DNA of 64,000 nucleotides from Leptospira stimsonii. GTDB taxonomy: Bacteria > Spirochaetota > Leptospiria > Leptospirales > Leptospiraceae. The notes beneath the pieces were generated by a model. That model was not told where the DNA came from. It did not search any database and was given only the letters and a program-made list of their open reading frames with translations. The stretch lies in the NCBI RefSeq assembly GCF_003545875.1, contig NZ_QHCS01000001.1, positions 1,375,501-1,439,500 of the forward strand, given 5' to 3'. This document shows, piece by piece, positions 45,747-57,991 of this stretch. The position numbers and the translations under genes were made by a program. Position 1 is the first letter of the stretch. Every line of letters begins with the position of its first letter.

Positions 45747-46266
45747 TCTTTTGTTTTCCTCGAAAGTAGGCTTTTTCGAGAAGTCCGTTCGTTCTATGAA
45801 GTCGTTCCACGATTACCGTGGAAAGGCTCATGAGAATTTCGATTCCGATTCTCGGTTTTGTTTCTATTATTTCTTTTAAGTCCGGTTGAAAAAATCCGAG
45901 CAATGTCGTATGTTCCATCGCGATCGCGCTTGCGGTTCTTCTTTCTTCCGTAAAGAGCGAAAGTTCTCCGAAGAACGCGTGTTGGTCGAGATGTGCGAGA
46001 TCGAGTTCGATTCCGTCTCGAACGGAACGGATCACGACCGAACCTTCGTAGACGAGATAAAATCCCGCTCCGACTTCTCCTTGCCTGAAGACGGTTTCCC
46101 CTTCTTGGTATTCTCGGACGTGCACCATTCTCGCGATTTCAATCAGGGTTCTTTTTTTCATTCTTCCAAAGACGCTCGTCTCCCGAAGAAAATGTATGAT
46201 TTCCTTATTGTTCGCTTCCTTTCGGCTGAATATTTTTCTCCAGATGGGCAGGTCCAAGGCTTTCAA
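45739..46266 (-). CDS. Cyclic-nucleotide-binding-domain protein
   Basis: A 175-residue protein made mostly of one cNMP-binding domain (about 28-150). The phosphate-binding cassette region reads FFGELSLFTEERRTASAIA (about 112-130), and the preceding beta roll has GETVFRQGEVGAGFYLVYEG. No DNA-binding HTH is seen, so it is not a CRP-type activator. It lies 5 bp after lspA and overlaps the permease gene by 8 bp. It might modulate the permease in response to cAMP, for example from the cyclase at 16995, which is inference only. Confidence 0.9.
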   Translation of the reverse strand: MKALDLPIWRKIFSRKEANNKEIIHFLRETSVFGRMKKRTLIEIARMVHVREYQEGETVFRQGEVGAGFYLVYEGSVVIRSVRDGIELDLAHLDQHAFFGELSLFTEERRTASAIAMEHTTLLGFFQPDLKEIIETKPRIGIEILMSLSTVIVERLHRTNGLLEKAYFRGKQKNA

Positions 46267-46270
46267 AGAA

Positions 46271-48543
<2,273 letters not shown>

Positions 48544-48548
48544 AAATT

Positions 48549-49928
<1,380 letters not shown>

Positions 49929-50310
49929 AGCTTTTCGGGGTTCCGACTTGGAATCAAGAGATATTTTGTTTGGATAAAGGGGTAGAAGAGGGAGTTCCTA
50001 CTTTTTTCGGGAAGAGTGTTTTGTATCGGTTAAAAAACAACTTTCTCAGTTTCCTTTTTTCATTTCAAACGGATCCGTTCGATGAAAGAAAAGTAGGAAC
50101 TCCATCGTTTTTCAACTGAATGCAATCGTGTCGATTTCCTTTTATAAAAGAAAATAGAGAAGATCTGATCACCGGGAACAAAGAATTTTGTGGAATAGGT
50201 TATTTCCTTTTTTGAAAGTTAGTCTATCTTGGCTTCAATCAGTCTTGACGGGGATAAAACTAATATTGATTATGCGAATTGTCTTTTAATAGGGTGAACA
50301 AGGAATTTTT
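49929..50310. repeat. Gap with dispersed GTAGGAACTC repeats
   Basis: Copies at about 49938 (GGTTCCGAC), 49991 (GGAGTTCCTACTTTTTT, inverted) and 50093 (GTAGGAACTCC). A possible promoter for the 50311 gene has TTGACG at 50245, but the -10 box is unclear. Confidence 0.65.
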
Positions 50311-52932
50311 ATGTTGCGAATCGCTTTTTTATTATTTTTCTCAATAACGTTTCAATTTTGTAATTCGGATACGACTGGTTTATTCGGCTCTTTGTTTTCC
50401 GATACTCGAAAGGAAGGTTCTATTTCGATCCGAAATCAACTTCAAAATACTCAAACTATTCCTGCGTCTTCATTGATGTTGCCGATTTATTCGTATGAAT
50501 ATAGGGATACGTTTGGAAGCCAGGTGTTTTATTATTCCTTAGATTCGAATACTCCTACAGATTGGACTCCGAAAGGTGCCGCATTTTATGCTTTTAACAA
50601 TCAGAGACCCGGAACCGTGCCTATCTATCAATATTATGCAGTAGATTCAGGTGGTTATTACCGATTTATGTATTCGTCCAATTTATATTGCGCCATAGGC
50701 ACAAGTTGTGGGTGGTACAACAGTGGAATTGCATTTTATGCGTATCCAAACGCGCGAAATTATACGAAGCCCGTTTTTGCCTACGTAGTTGATTCGCCTC
50801 AGCAAAGATTTCTTTATTCGGCCAATGCCTATGTCGGTGTTGGCGGAAATTGGTTAGGTTGGACAAATGCCGGAACGGCATTCTATGTTCCTCAGTTTAG
50901 ATTATACACTTCTCATGATTATATAGAAGGTTACAGTTCTACAACGTCAGTTGCTCCCGGAGGCGAAATTAAATTTTACCTAAATGATCCGCTTGCGCAA
51001 GCAACTCCTTCATCTTTCCTACCTCAATTTTATAAGGTCGAATCATCGATCGATCGTGGTCAGGACAGAGAGATCGATCCGAACAATAATACCCCAGCAG
51101 TTACATTGAATACTCAAAATATCGATTCATGCACTGTTGCCGGTTGTTCTTGGCCAGTTACTTTTTCAAAAACGATTCCGTCTACATGGACACCTGGGTT
51201 GTATTATTTAAACTTAGGGACACCGGCGCGGAATATTTTTTTCGTCGTGCGTCCAGTTGTACCAGCATCTACCAGTAAAATATTAATGGTTCTTCCTTTT
51301 TCCACCTGGCAAGCTTATAACAAGTGGGGAAAGGTAGGGAGCTATGGAGCGCCAGTGCAATCAGTCGATTATGATTTTTCACCCTACGTTTCGTTTGACA
51401 GACCCTATTGGGAGGGCGTAGATATCTATAGACATTTCGACTTTATAGCGAATATGTTGGATCAGAGTTTGCCCGCGCCGAATCCAGGTAATTTAAAATA
51501 TGAAGTGGAATTTGCAAGTGATATAGATCTCCATCGCGATCCGAATCTCCTATCTCCGTATCAGCTGATCATGATGGTTGGTCACAACGAGTATATTAGT
51601 AAGCCAATGAGATTAAACTTAGATCAATTCGTTATGAACGGAGGAAATTTTGCTATCTTTGGTGGAAATACGGCCTGGTGGCAAATTCGACTTGCGCCGA
51701 ATTCTTTCGGTGATCCGGATCGTATCTTAATTTGTTATAAAGAGAAAGAAAGTCAAAGAAAAGATCCATTTTCAGACGAGAGTAATAATCAACTAACTCT
51801 TGCTGAAAAGTTAACGGCAACTAAAAATTGGCATGACCCTTCCCTTGGATACCCTGAAAATCAAACCTTTGGATTGGGTTACCTTTATGGAACCATATAC
51901 GGTCCGGATCCGAATGATCAGAGACTTGAACCCATTTCAGATCGTGGTTGGCCGCCGGGTTCTGCATTACAATTTGAGGTAAAACAAGCAGAGCATTGGG
52001 TTTATAATTTGACGGGCTTGCAGAATTTTCAGGGTTTCGGTTTGTTTTATAATGCGGATGGAACAGTTAAAGATGGACTTACTGGAAGTAGTTCCGCGGA
52101 AGGAGACTCCCTTCAGTTTATTTGCGAGAATAATCAGTGTCCTAACCCCTATCCGGGGCTTACAGATGGCAAACGATTGTATCCGACTGGACAGGACGGA
52201 GCTCCAATGAATTTTCAGATCTTAGCCTATATGGACGCAATTCCCAATCAGTTAAAGAATTATCAGCATTCTAATAATCAAGAGATGGCGGAAAAACATT
52301 TTGGCGCTATGATGGGAGTTTTTGAAAATAATGGAACCGTATTCAATGGCGGCCTTTACAATTGGCAGCTTGGCCTGAATCATCAAAGAGAAAGCGGTTC
52401 TCAAAACACAGTGAGCCAAATCGTTTGGAACGTGATCAATAAACTCAAACAACCAAAGACCTTGCTCCAAAAAGCAACGACCGCGATATATCAATATTCT
52501 GATTTCTTTAACAACAATCAAAGCCTTTACTACAGTCGTCTTCCATTCTTACCAAAGAATTTTTATCGATTTGGTACTCCGATCCCGTATCAATATGATG
52601 GTCAGGCATTTTACGCGTTTGACAGAGCGTTATCCGGAACCGTACCTATTTACCAATATCAGGTGCAAGATTCTGACGGTCTGTTTCGGTTTATGTATTC
52701 TCCCAACCAATTCTGCCCGGTAGGGACTGGTTGTCTCGGGTGGAATAATATCGGAATTGCATTCTATGCTTACCTAAGTCAACAACCCGGAACCATTCCA
52801 GTTTATGCGTATTCCGTTGATAGCCCGGTTCAAAGATTTTTATATACGCCCAATCTTTACTGCGCAACTGGAACGGATTGTTTAGGCTGGCACAATAACG
52901 GGCCTGCGTTTTACGTTCCTGATTCCAAGTAG
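50311..52932 (+). CDS. Lipoprotein with dimethylformamidase-like core flanked by DUF5648-type repeats
   Basis: An 873-residue exported protein. The signal MLRIAFLLFFSITFQFC suggests lipidation at Cys17. About residues 58-195 and 755-870 hold aromatic beta repeats of the DUF5648 type: GTVPIYQYYAVDSGGYYRFM, GIAFYAYP and FVPQF-like ends, three on each side. The middle (about 195-735) matches the N,N-dimethylformamidase large-subunit-like domain, with MVLPFSTWQAYNKWG (about 326-340) and MMVGHNEYISKPMRLNLDQF plus GGNFAIFGGNTAWW. The enzymatic substrate is unknown. Start ATG follows AAGGAATTTTT. Codon use looks more A+T-rich than in the neighbours. Confidence 0.85.
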   Translation: MLRIAFLLFFSITFQFCNSDTTGLFGSLFSDTRKEGSISIRNQLQNTQTIPASSLMLPIYSYEYRDTFGSQVFYYSLDSNTPTDWTPKGAAFYAFNNQRPGTVPIYQYYAVDSGGYYRFMYSSNLYCAIGTSCGWYNSGIAFYAYPNARNYTKPVFAYVVDSPQQRFLYSANAYVGVGGNWLGWTNAGTAFYVPQFRLYTSHDYIEGYSSTTSVAPGGEIKFYLNDPLAQATPSSFLPQFYKVESSIDRGQDREIDPNNNTPAVTLNTQNIDSCTVAGCSWPVTFSKTIPSTWTPGLYYLNLGTPARNIFFVVRPVVPASTSKILMVLPFSTWQAYNKWGKVGSYGAPVQSVDYDFSPYVSFDRPYWEGVDIYRHFDFIANMLDQSLPAPNPGNLKYEVEFASDIDLHRDPNLLSPYQLIMMVGHNEYISKPMRLNLDQFVMNGGNFAIFGGNTAWWQIRLAPNSFGDPDRILICYKEKESQRKDPFSDESNNQLTLAEKLTATKNWHDPSLGYPENQTFGLGYLYGTIYGPDPNDQRLEPISDRGWPPGSALQFEVKQAEHWVYNLTGLQNFQGFGLFYNADGTVKDGLTGSSSAEGDSLQFICENNQCPNPYPGLTDGKRLYPTGQDGAPMNFQILAYMDAIPNQLKNYQHSNNQEMAEKHFGAMMGVFENNGTVFNGGLYNWQLGLNHQRESGSQNTVSQIVWNVINKLKQPKTLLQKATTAIYQYSDFFNNNQSLYYSRLPFLPKNFYRFGTPIPYQYDGQAFYAFDRALSGTVPIYQYQVQDSDGLFRFMYSPNQFCPVGTGCLGWNNIGIAFYAYLSQQPGTIPVYAYSVDSPVQRFLYTPNLYCATGTDCLGWHNNGPAFYVPDSK

Positions 52933-52968
52933 AATCGAAGGGCAACTTTCGTTTTGTGATAAGAAAAT

Positions 52969-53007
52969 CTTAGGATTGCGAGATTTGTTCTTCTCAGCAA
53001 TCCTAAG
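52969..53007. terminator. Bidirectional hairpin terminator
   Basis: CTTAGGATTGC (52969-52979) and GCAATCCTAAG (52997-53007) are perfect 11-bp arms between the convergent 50311 and 53692 genes. On the minus strand ATTTTCTT follows, so it mainly fits the WG-repeat gene. Confidence 0.85.
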
Positions 53008-53068
53008 GTCTTTGGCATTACATCTCGATGAAATTAAGAGTCGAATAATTTTTCCAATCGAGAGTATA

Positions 53069-53692
53069 TTATAAAGTAGGAATGTCCTTTGAAATTTTAT
53101 CCTTAACGGCGCTCGCCTTTTTTTCAATGAGGTCCACCGAAATGGAATCATATTCTATCGGAATTATAAGTTTCCCCTTTTTATCGATGAGGCCGTATTT
53201 ACCACCTTCTATTGAAGAATGCTCTTCCATCTTTATCGATTTACAACCGAGGCAAACGACGGCAAAGTTTTCTTCAAAAGGAAATGCAAAATCATATTTT
53301 GCTTCGATGATCTTCCTGCATCCTACGTCGAAAAAGCCGATTTTTTTATTTTCCGTAAAACGTGCCAAGCCTTCCACGAAAGGATCGGGCCCATTGTCGT
53401 ATTGAAACGGATTCAATAGGATCCGATTTCCGGAATCTATACAACTCCATCCCATTTTCCCAAAAACGAGCGCGACTCCTTTTTCATTAAAATCATAGAC
53501 GAAAGAATAATCCGGCGCGATGATGATCTCGCCGTCCTGATTCTTGAATCCGAAGTGATCTCCATCCTCGAATACACTGAGCGATTTCTTTTTACAACCC
53601 GATGAAAGAAGAATCAAGATGGTGAAAAGAATCGACAGTATAGAAAATTCATTCAAAAAGAATCTTTTAGAAATCGATTGTGATGGATGCAT
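53069..53692 (-). CDS. WG-repeat lipoprotein
   Basis: A 207-residue protein with a lipoprotein signal (FTILILLSSGC, Cys at about 33). WG repeats follow: GFKNQDGEIIIAPDYSFVYDF, GLARFTENKKIGFFDVGCRKII and YGLIDKKGKLIIPIEYDSI. The repeat's usual pattern is WGfIdkkGkxvipxxYd. WG proteins are exported beta-rich binding proteins of unknown role. A bidirectional hairpin terminator lies 62 bp beyond its stop. Confidence 0.88.
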   Translation of the reverse strand: MHPSQSISKRFFLNEFSILSILFTILILLSSGCKKKSLSVFEDGDHFGFKNQDGEIIIAPDYSFVYDFNEKGVALVFGKMGWSCIDSGNRILLNPFQYDNGPDPFVEGLARFTENKKIGFFDVGCRKIIEAKYDFAFPFEENFAVVCLGCKSIKMEEHSSIEGGKYGLIDKKGKLIIPIEYDSISVDLIEKKASAVKDKISKDIPTL

Positions 53693-53835
53693 CGTGGATT
53701 AATATTCCTTGTGTTTGAATTTCGAAGTCGACATATAAAGAGGATTCCGTTCCAATTGAATTATTCGATTTTATTTTTTTAACATCGCATAAATCCCAAG
53801 ATCACTCGGTAAACTTCGCTAGGAGTCACCGATGT

Positions 53836-54525
53836 TTACAAAGTTTTATTCTTTGAGGTTTCTATTTTATCTAAAAGAATCCTTTCAAACTTGAATTTAC
53901 AATCCTCTCCATTCAACCCTAAAGTGACCGGCCTTTCGAAAAAAATCTTATGCTTTTCCTGTTTGATTCCTCGAGACCAAGAAATCATGTCCCATTTGCA
54001 AGCGATTGTCATCAATTCGGGATAAGCGTTTTCTTTGAAAAACTCGTTGTACATACATTCGTTCACATGGACGTGATAGGAATCGAAACCGTCTTTGATC
54101 CTGCTAAAGCGAAACGTATTCCCGAAAAAATTTGTTTCCTGTTGTTTTGAAGCGGTCACGATAAAATTGAATGGGTCTTTGGATTTATCCAGAGCGGTTT
54201 CGATAAATTTCGAGATTCCCTCGGCATTCATATTTGAAAAAATAATTTCCTCAGTAAGGCGGATAGCGTCCGCATTCTTCATACCTTTTCCTAAGCATGC
54301 TTTATAAATGGAAAGAATGATAGAACACCAGGAAACATGATATTCGGATTGAATGTCTCTGATGAAAATACGATTTGTTTTTTTTAATCTATTGTATTCC
54401 TCTCGAATCTTTTTAATTTCGAAGGAACTAAATTTTGAAGTCTTTTTGATCGTTTTCCAGATCGTGATGTTTTGAAGTAATTCGTACCAAAAATTCTTGG
54501 AAAGGATTCTTTTGAATTTGAACAT
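53836..54525 (-). CDS. L-2-amino-thiazoline-4-carboxylate hydrolase family protein
   Basis: A 229-residue protein matching the ATC_hydrolase family. The C-terminal half has VHVNECMYNEFFKENAYPEL (about 148-167), CKWDMISWSRGIKQEKH and ERPVTLGLNGEDCKFKF, with the conserved Cys and His residues of the family. ATC hydrolase takes part in microbial conversion of thiazoline carboxylate to cysteine, but many homologues have no known substrate. It begins 10 bp after the AraC regulator gene, so that regulator may control it. Confidence 0.82.
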   Translation of the reverse strand: MFKFKRILSKNFWYELLQNITIWKTIKKTSKFSSFEIKKIREEYNRLKKTNRIFIRDIQSEYHVSWCSIILSIYKACLGKGMKNADAIRLTEEIIFSNMNAEGISKFIETALDKSKDPFNFIVTASKQQETNFFGNTFRFSRIKDGFDSYHVHVNECMYNEFFKENAYPELMTIACKWDMISWSRGIKQEKHKIFFERPVTLGLNGEDCKFKFERILLDKIETSKNKTL

Positions 54526-54535
54526 GTAAGCCCCC

Positions 54536-55297
54536 TTACGGATTTATTGGATTGATTCTAACAAAGGGGGAAGCTTTCGTATTGGATAAATCGGACATGC
54601 GAGATTTATAATATTTCGGGGAGACCCCGGAAAATTTCAAAAAGTCTCTGATCATGTGAGACTGATCAAAAAAGCCGCTTTCCGCGCTGATCAAGGAAAG
54701 GTCAAACTTGTGGGAAAATTGTTGAATCATCCTTTTACATTTTTCAAATCTGAGAATGTTTAAGAATTTCTTCGGTGAAAATCCAGTAAGATCCAAGATG
54801 AGTCGTTGTGTTTGCCTATTGGAATATCCCAGGGCATCGCTCAATTCTTCAACCGAGCTGAAAGAATCGTCGCCTTCTCTTAAAATTATTTTTAGGAAAG
54901 AATCTACGGGAGTTTTGTTGCCTATTATTTTTTCGATTGTTCGGATTTTGAGAATGAGATTTTTTTCTTTTTGAACCACGTTTAGGATCTGTTCCTTTGC
55001 CGGGCTTTGCGGGAGATCTTGGAAAGAGAAAACTTTGTTTGAAATCTCTTTTGGAGAAATTCGAAAGTTTGCATGTAGGGAACCGAGCGGAAGTTTTACG
55101 GCGAATGAATGTGGATCGATGTCCGTGAGGTGAACAAAGGTAGGTTGATCGGATTGTCCGACGAATAGAATTTCATTTCCAAAAAACTTAATATAAGAGT
55201 TCAAGGAGCCGGTATTAGTAGTTTTTATGAATTCATTTTCATATTCCGGATTGAGAATGAAAGAAATGATTTGCAAAAAATTTGAATTCGTCACCAT
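54536..55297 (-). CDS. AraC-family transcriptional regulator
   Basis: I chose the ATG at 55297 (253 residues); a GTG at 55339 would add 14. The C-terminus is an AraC-type double HTH (about 155-250): SVEELSDALGYSNRQTQRLI, then GFSPKKFLNILRFEKCKRMI and SAESGFFDQSHMIRDFLKFSGVSPKYYK. The N-terminal half is a cupin-like sensor region of unknown ligand. The downstream ATC-hydrolase-like gene lies 10 bp away on the same strand. The cassette-like region begins just upstream of this gene. Confidence 0.9.
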   Translation of the reverse strand: MVTNSNFLQIISFILNPEYENEFIKTTNTGSLNSYIKFFGNEILFVGQSDQPTFVHLTDIDPHSFAVKLPLGSLHANFRISPKEISNKVFSFQDLPQSPAKEQILNVVQKEKNLILKIRTIEKIIGNKTPVDSFLKIILREGDDSFSSVEELSDALGYSNRQTQRLILDLTGFSPKKFLNILRFEKCKRMIQQFSHKFDLSLISAESGFFDQSHMIRDFLKFSGVSPKYYKSRMSDLSNTKASPFVRINPINP

Positions 55298-55397
55298 TCG
55301 CCGACTTTCTCTAAAACAGATTCTTTGCTTATAGTCCACTTCAAAAGCAAAAGCAAGAAATTTTCAGATTCCATTTTTGGAAGTCAAAGGTCTCTTG

Positions 55398-55560
55398 CGA
55401 TAACGAAGTTCGTCTAAACACATGCAAGTTCGTTCTATGACGAGCCATCAGTGCAATGAAACGATTTCGCAACTCCGACTTCTCGAGGTTTACGTTCGCA
55501 AGTTCTTGTGCGTGACTCGGTGGCTACAAGGTTCGAGCTATTTGGAGATGGAACAGCAAA
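55398..55560 (-). other. Degenerate attC-like site, left edge of cassette array
   Basis: On the minus strand GCTCGAACCTTGTAG...CACGCACAAG...CGAGAAGT resembles the attC-like spacer at 56888-57092, and the end reads GTTTAGACGAACTTCG. The plus-strand form ACGAAGTTCGTCTAAAC is the core of the array at 601-2660. It follows the stop of the DUF6714-like gene. Confidence 0.5.
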
Positions 55561-55581
55561 AGACCAATGTATCAAGATCCT

Positions 55582-56085
55582 TTATTCTTCTTCTCGCTTA
55601 AGCCAATAGTTTTCGAGAGCCTCAGTTACGCAGAGATCTTCGTCTTTGTTCGTGTTCAATTTCCACCAAAGATATGCGACAATGGCGGAAACCTGGCGGG
55701 AATCGAAGTGCCTATGACAATCCTCCGCTCTATCCTTGATCGTACCGCCGCCCCATACTTTGGCGATGCGTTGTTCGCCGCTGGATGTTGTGTGAGACCA
55801 GCAAAGGCGCACAGATGGATCGTCCCATTCCAGGGTTCCTTGTATGTCAGCGATCATAAACGCTGGGAGATAAAATCGAAAGGCCATGTCAGAGAAAAAT
55901 GAAATAGTACCGCGAGGTTCGTTCAGAAAAGCAGAGGTTAAGCTATGCCAATGGCGCTTTCCAGCGAAGTGTTGTGCGACCAATTGTGACTCAGGATCCG
56001 ATGGGTGCGCAACGAGGTTTTCATCCCCAGGATGCAGGGTTTGCTGAAATGCTGATTCTATTTGCTCGATGATGTTGTTTGACAT
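55582..56085 (-). CDS. DUF6714-like protein, cassette gene
   Basis: I chose the ATG at 56085 (MSNNIIEQIESAFQQ) because GAGGAAAT precedes it; a longer frame from 56169 would translate the attC-like site. The 167-residue product matches DUF6714: IESAFQQTLHPGDENL, QHFAGKRHW and then ISFFSDMAFRFYLPAFMI, the family hallmark (FLTPEAFRYYLPAYL). Function is unknown. It is the last gene of the cassette-like array and is flanked by attC-like sites at 56124-56161 and 55398-55560. Confidence 0.8.
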   Translation of the reverse strand: MSNNIIEQIESAFQQTLHPGDENLVAHPSDPESQLVAQHFAGKRHWHSLTSAFLNEPRGTISFFSDMAFRFYLPAFMIADIQGTLEWDDPSVRLCWSHTTSSGEQRIAKVWGGGTIKDRAEDCHRHFDSRQVSAIVAYLWWKLNTNKDEDLCVTEALENYWLKREEE

Positions 56086-56123
56086 ATTTCCTCGAAAAAC
56101 GTCGCGAATGACAGCGCGGAAAT

Positions 56124-56161
56124 GTCGCCTAACGAAGCGAGAAGCCGCAGTTAGACGCTGG
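56124..56161 (-). other. Compact attC-like recombination site
   Basis: On the minus strand it begins GCGTCTAACTGCGGC and ends GTTAGGCGAC: inverted GTCTAAC and GTTAGGC boxes (R''/R' type, one mismatch) enclose a short arm (TGCGGCTTCTCGCTTC). At 38 bp it is shorter than classic attC sites. It separates the VapBC-like pair from the DUF6714-like gene. Confidence 0.62.
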
Positions 56162-56169
56162 GGTTCCAT

Positions 56170-56586
56170 TTATACTTTTAACAACTTTTGTAAAAACTTT
56201 CCTTTTAGTGTTCTGTAAATAGAAAAGTCAGAATCAATACTTATAATCCGTTCAATCCCTTCCCTTTCTGCAATACACATTAAAGAGGCATCAGCTAAAT
56301 CCATAGGTAAGTCGGAATATTTTTTCATACGATTTTTTATGTATCGAAGATCTTCTAAATTTATATCTAAAATTTGAATGCTTCCTCTTTCAATCCATTC
56401 TAAGAAATCAGATTGAGCTTCTATCGAAAACGAAAGCAAATAAACAACTTCTGTTACTACTGGCCATGACGAGAATAGCGAACCTTTATAGGATTTAATA
56501 AATTTGTAAGTTGTTTTGTGAAATTTATCATTAGAATTAAATAAAGCGACAATCGGACCGGAATCAATTAGTGCGACGTTTTGCAT
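56170..56586 (-). CDS. vapC: PIN-domain toxin, VapC-like
   Basis: A 138-residue PIN-domain ribonuclease. Conserved acidic residues are Asp8 in ALIDSGPIVALF, Glu in TEVVYLL (about 43), and Asp in MDLADASLM (about 97-105) and SIDSDF (about 118-123). VapC toxins cut tRNA or other RNA and are neutralised by VapB-type partners. It starts inside the upstream antitoxin gene (23-bp overlap), the usual arrangement. It is one unit of the cassette-like array. Confidence 0.9.
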   Translation of the reverse strand: MQNVALIDSGPIVALFNSNDKFHKTTYKFIKSYKGSLFSSWPVVTEVVYLLSFSIEAQSDFLEWIERGSIQILDINLEDLRYIKNRMKKYSDLPMDLADASLMCIAEREGIERIISIDSDFSIYRTLKGKFLQKLLKV

Positions 56587-56824
56587 TCTTTCCCTTAATT
56601 GATTGGTGAAGATATTTTTTCCGATTTTGGGCTAAATCTGAAACTCCAGATGCATGCTTTCCAAATAAATCCTCCCCTAATTCAAATGGAGTTTTTAAAC
56701 TCCCATGATTCTTAATATACTCCAAGATAGAATCTTTGACTATTTCTGAACGGCTTTTACCTTCAGATTTTGCAAAAGAATCTAATTTTCTCTCTAACTC
56801 CGGCGGTAAACGTAAACTTATCAT
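56564..56824 (-). CDS. vapB: Ribbon-helix-helix antitoxin, CopG/VapB-like
   Basis: An 86-residue protein beginning MISLRLPPELERKLDSFAKS, then GKSRSEIVKDSILEYIKN, the classic ribbon-helix-helix fold (strand, helix, helix). The C-terminal region (about 45-86) should wrap the toxin. Antitoxins of this kind repress their own operon. It overlaps the PIN-toxin gene by 23 bp. Confidence 0.9.
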   Translation of the reverse strand: MISLRLPPELERKLDSFAKSEGKSRSEIVKDSILEYIKNHGSLKTPFELGEDLFGKHASGVSDLAQNRKKYLHQSIKGKNAKRRTN

Positions 56825-56887
56825 AACAAATATGTATCACAGATAAGTATTACAGTCAAGAAGCTTATTTAAATTAAATTACTTTTA

Positions 56888-57092
56888 TCCTAAGCGATTT
56901 GCGACCTTGCGTCTACCGAAATAGACTTCTCGACGTTCGCGGTTCCGGAGCGCTTGTGCGTGATGGGGTTGGAACGAGGTTCGAGCGACCGCGTCCTGCA
57001 AGCCGAGTGACAAAGCGAATGTGCCGAAGGCCAAGCGAGAGTTGCGAAGCAATCTCGAAGCGCAGTTAGAAGCCGAAGTTAGGCGACGTTTT
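56888..57092 (-). other. Long attC-like site between VapBC-like and HigBA-like cassettes
   Basis: On the minus strand it begins GTCGCCTAACTTCGGC right after the HigA stop, contains TGCGCTTCGAGATTGCTTCG and CACTCGGCTTGC, and ends near CGCTTAGGA. The right arm (plus strand, CGCAGTTAGAAG...GTTAGGCGACG) is also seen at 57958. The far R'-type box is degenerate. Confidence 0.6.
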
Positions 57093-57098
57093 GAAATT

Positions 57099-57401
57099 TT
57101 ACGCACTAATAAGTTCTTTGTAACTCTTAATCTTTTTTAATTCACCAGAAATTCTTTCTCTTTCTTCGCGAATTTCATATTCATCTTGAATGCCCATCCA
57201 AAATTCGACTGAGTTACCAAAGAATTTAGAAAATCGTAAAGCTGTATCAGCTGATATTCCTCTTTTACAGTGAATTATTTCACTGATACGTGTTGGATGT
57301 AGTTTAGTTTCTTTCGCTAAGCGATAAGCTGTTATATCCATAGGTAAAAGAAACTCTTCGTAAAGAATCTCACCAGGATGCACGTTTGGTATCTTTTTCA
57401 T
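57099..57401 (-). CDS. higA: HigA-family antitoxin
   Basis: A 100-residue Xre-type HTH protein. MKKIPNVHPGEILYEEFLLP is the HigA opening (HPGEILxEEFLxP), followed by AYRLAKETKLHPTRISEIIH with the helix-turn-helix, and SVEFWMGIQDEYEIRE. It lies 8 bp after the HigB-like toxin gene. HigA binds the toxin and represses the operon. Confidence 0.92.
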   Translation of the reverse strand: MKKIPNVHPGEILYEEFLLPMDITAYRLAKETKLHPTRISEIIHCKRGISADTALRFSKFFGNSVEFWMGIQDEYEIREERERISGELKKIKSYKELISA

Positions 57402-57409
57402 AATTGCTC

Positions 57410-57697
57410 CTAATGATAATCGAAAATTTCAACATCATAAGCATTGCCATCTTTCCATTTAAAGCAGATTCGCCACTGATCATTGATTCGAATGCTGTAT
57501 TGCCCTGTTCTACTTCCGGAAAGTTTTTCTAAGTGATTTGCAGGCGGAATTTTCAAATCATCTACCTGCTTTGATCTTGCGATCATCACTAATTTTCGAT
57601 ATGCTAACAATTGAATCTGGTTAGGTAGTTTTTTAGAAAACTCTTGGTTCCAGATTTTTTCTGTTTCCTTTGATTTAAAGGAATTAATCACAATCAA
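57410..57697 (-). CDS. higB: HigB/RelE-family toxin
   Basis: A 95-residue RelE-superfamily protein. The HigB block SRTGQYSIRINDQWRICFKW (about 61-80) has the catalytic-type Arg residues, and VEIFDYH ends the chain. Such toxins cleave mRNA on the ribosome. The toxin-first order before higA is typical of HigBA and unlike most TA pairs. It is one unit of the cassette-like array. Confidence 0.92.
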   Translation of the reverse strand: MIVINSFKSKETEKIWNQEFSKKLPNQIQLLAYRKLVMIARSKQVDDLKIPPANHLEKLSGSRTGQYSIRINDQWRICFKWKDGNAYDVEIFDYH

Positions 57698-57810
57698 TAT
57701 TCCCGCTAAACAGTAATATTGTCAACCAGGAATACTCGATTTGAATGTCTGTAAAATTATTTTTCTTATTTTTTCAAATTAGTCCGCTTTTTTCTAAATC
57801 TTCTCAAACT

Positions 57811-57970
57811 GTCGCCTAACGACCAAGGTGTTCCGACGTTTCGCGCTTGCGAAGCACTTGGCACGAGGCTTGCCCAGCAAAACGAGTGACAAAGCGAAAT
57901 GTGGTGTAGCCCAAGCGAGAGTCGCGTAGCGATCTCGAAGCGCAGTGAGAGGCCGCAGTTAGCCGACGTT
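57811..57970 (-). other. attC-like site between HigBA-like cassette and unknown cassette
   Basis: On the minus strand it begins AACGTCGGCTAACTGCGGCC and ends GGTCGTTAGGCGAC (57811-57824 region). The R'-like GTTAGGC is perfect and the R''-like box GGCTAAC has one mismatch. The middle has CTTCGAGATCGCTACGCGAC and CTTCGCAAGCGCGAA stem-forming blocks. Length is about 160 bp, within the range of long attC sites such as VCRs. Confidence 0.65.
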
Positions 57971-57991
57971 TTATTTTGTGCAGTAGAATGA

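Noticed and set aside
55567..55902. Plus-strand frame in the cassette region
   Set aside because: Antisense to the DUF6714-like gene, whose family match and RBS are clear.
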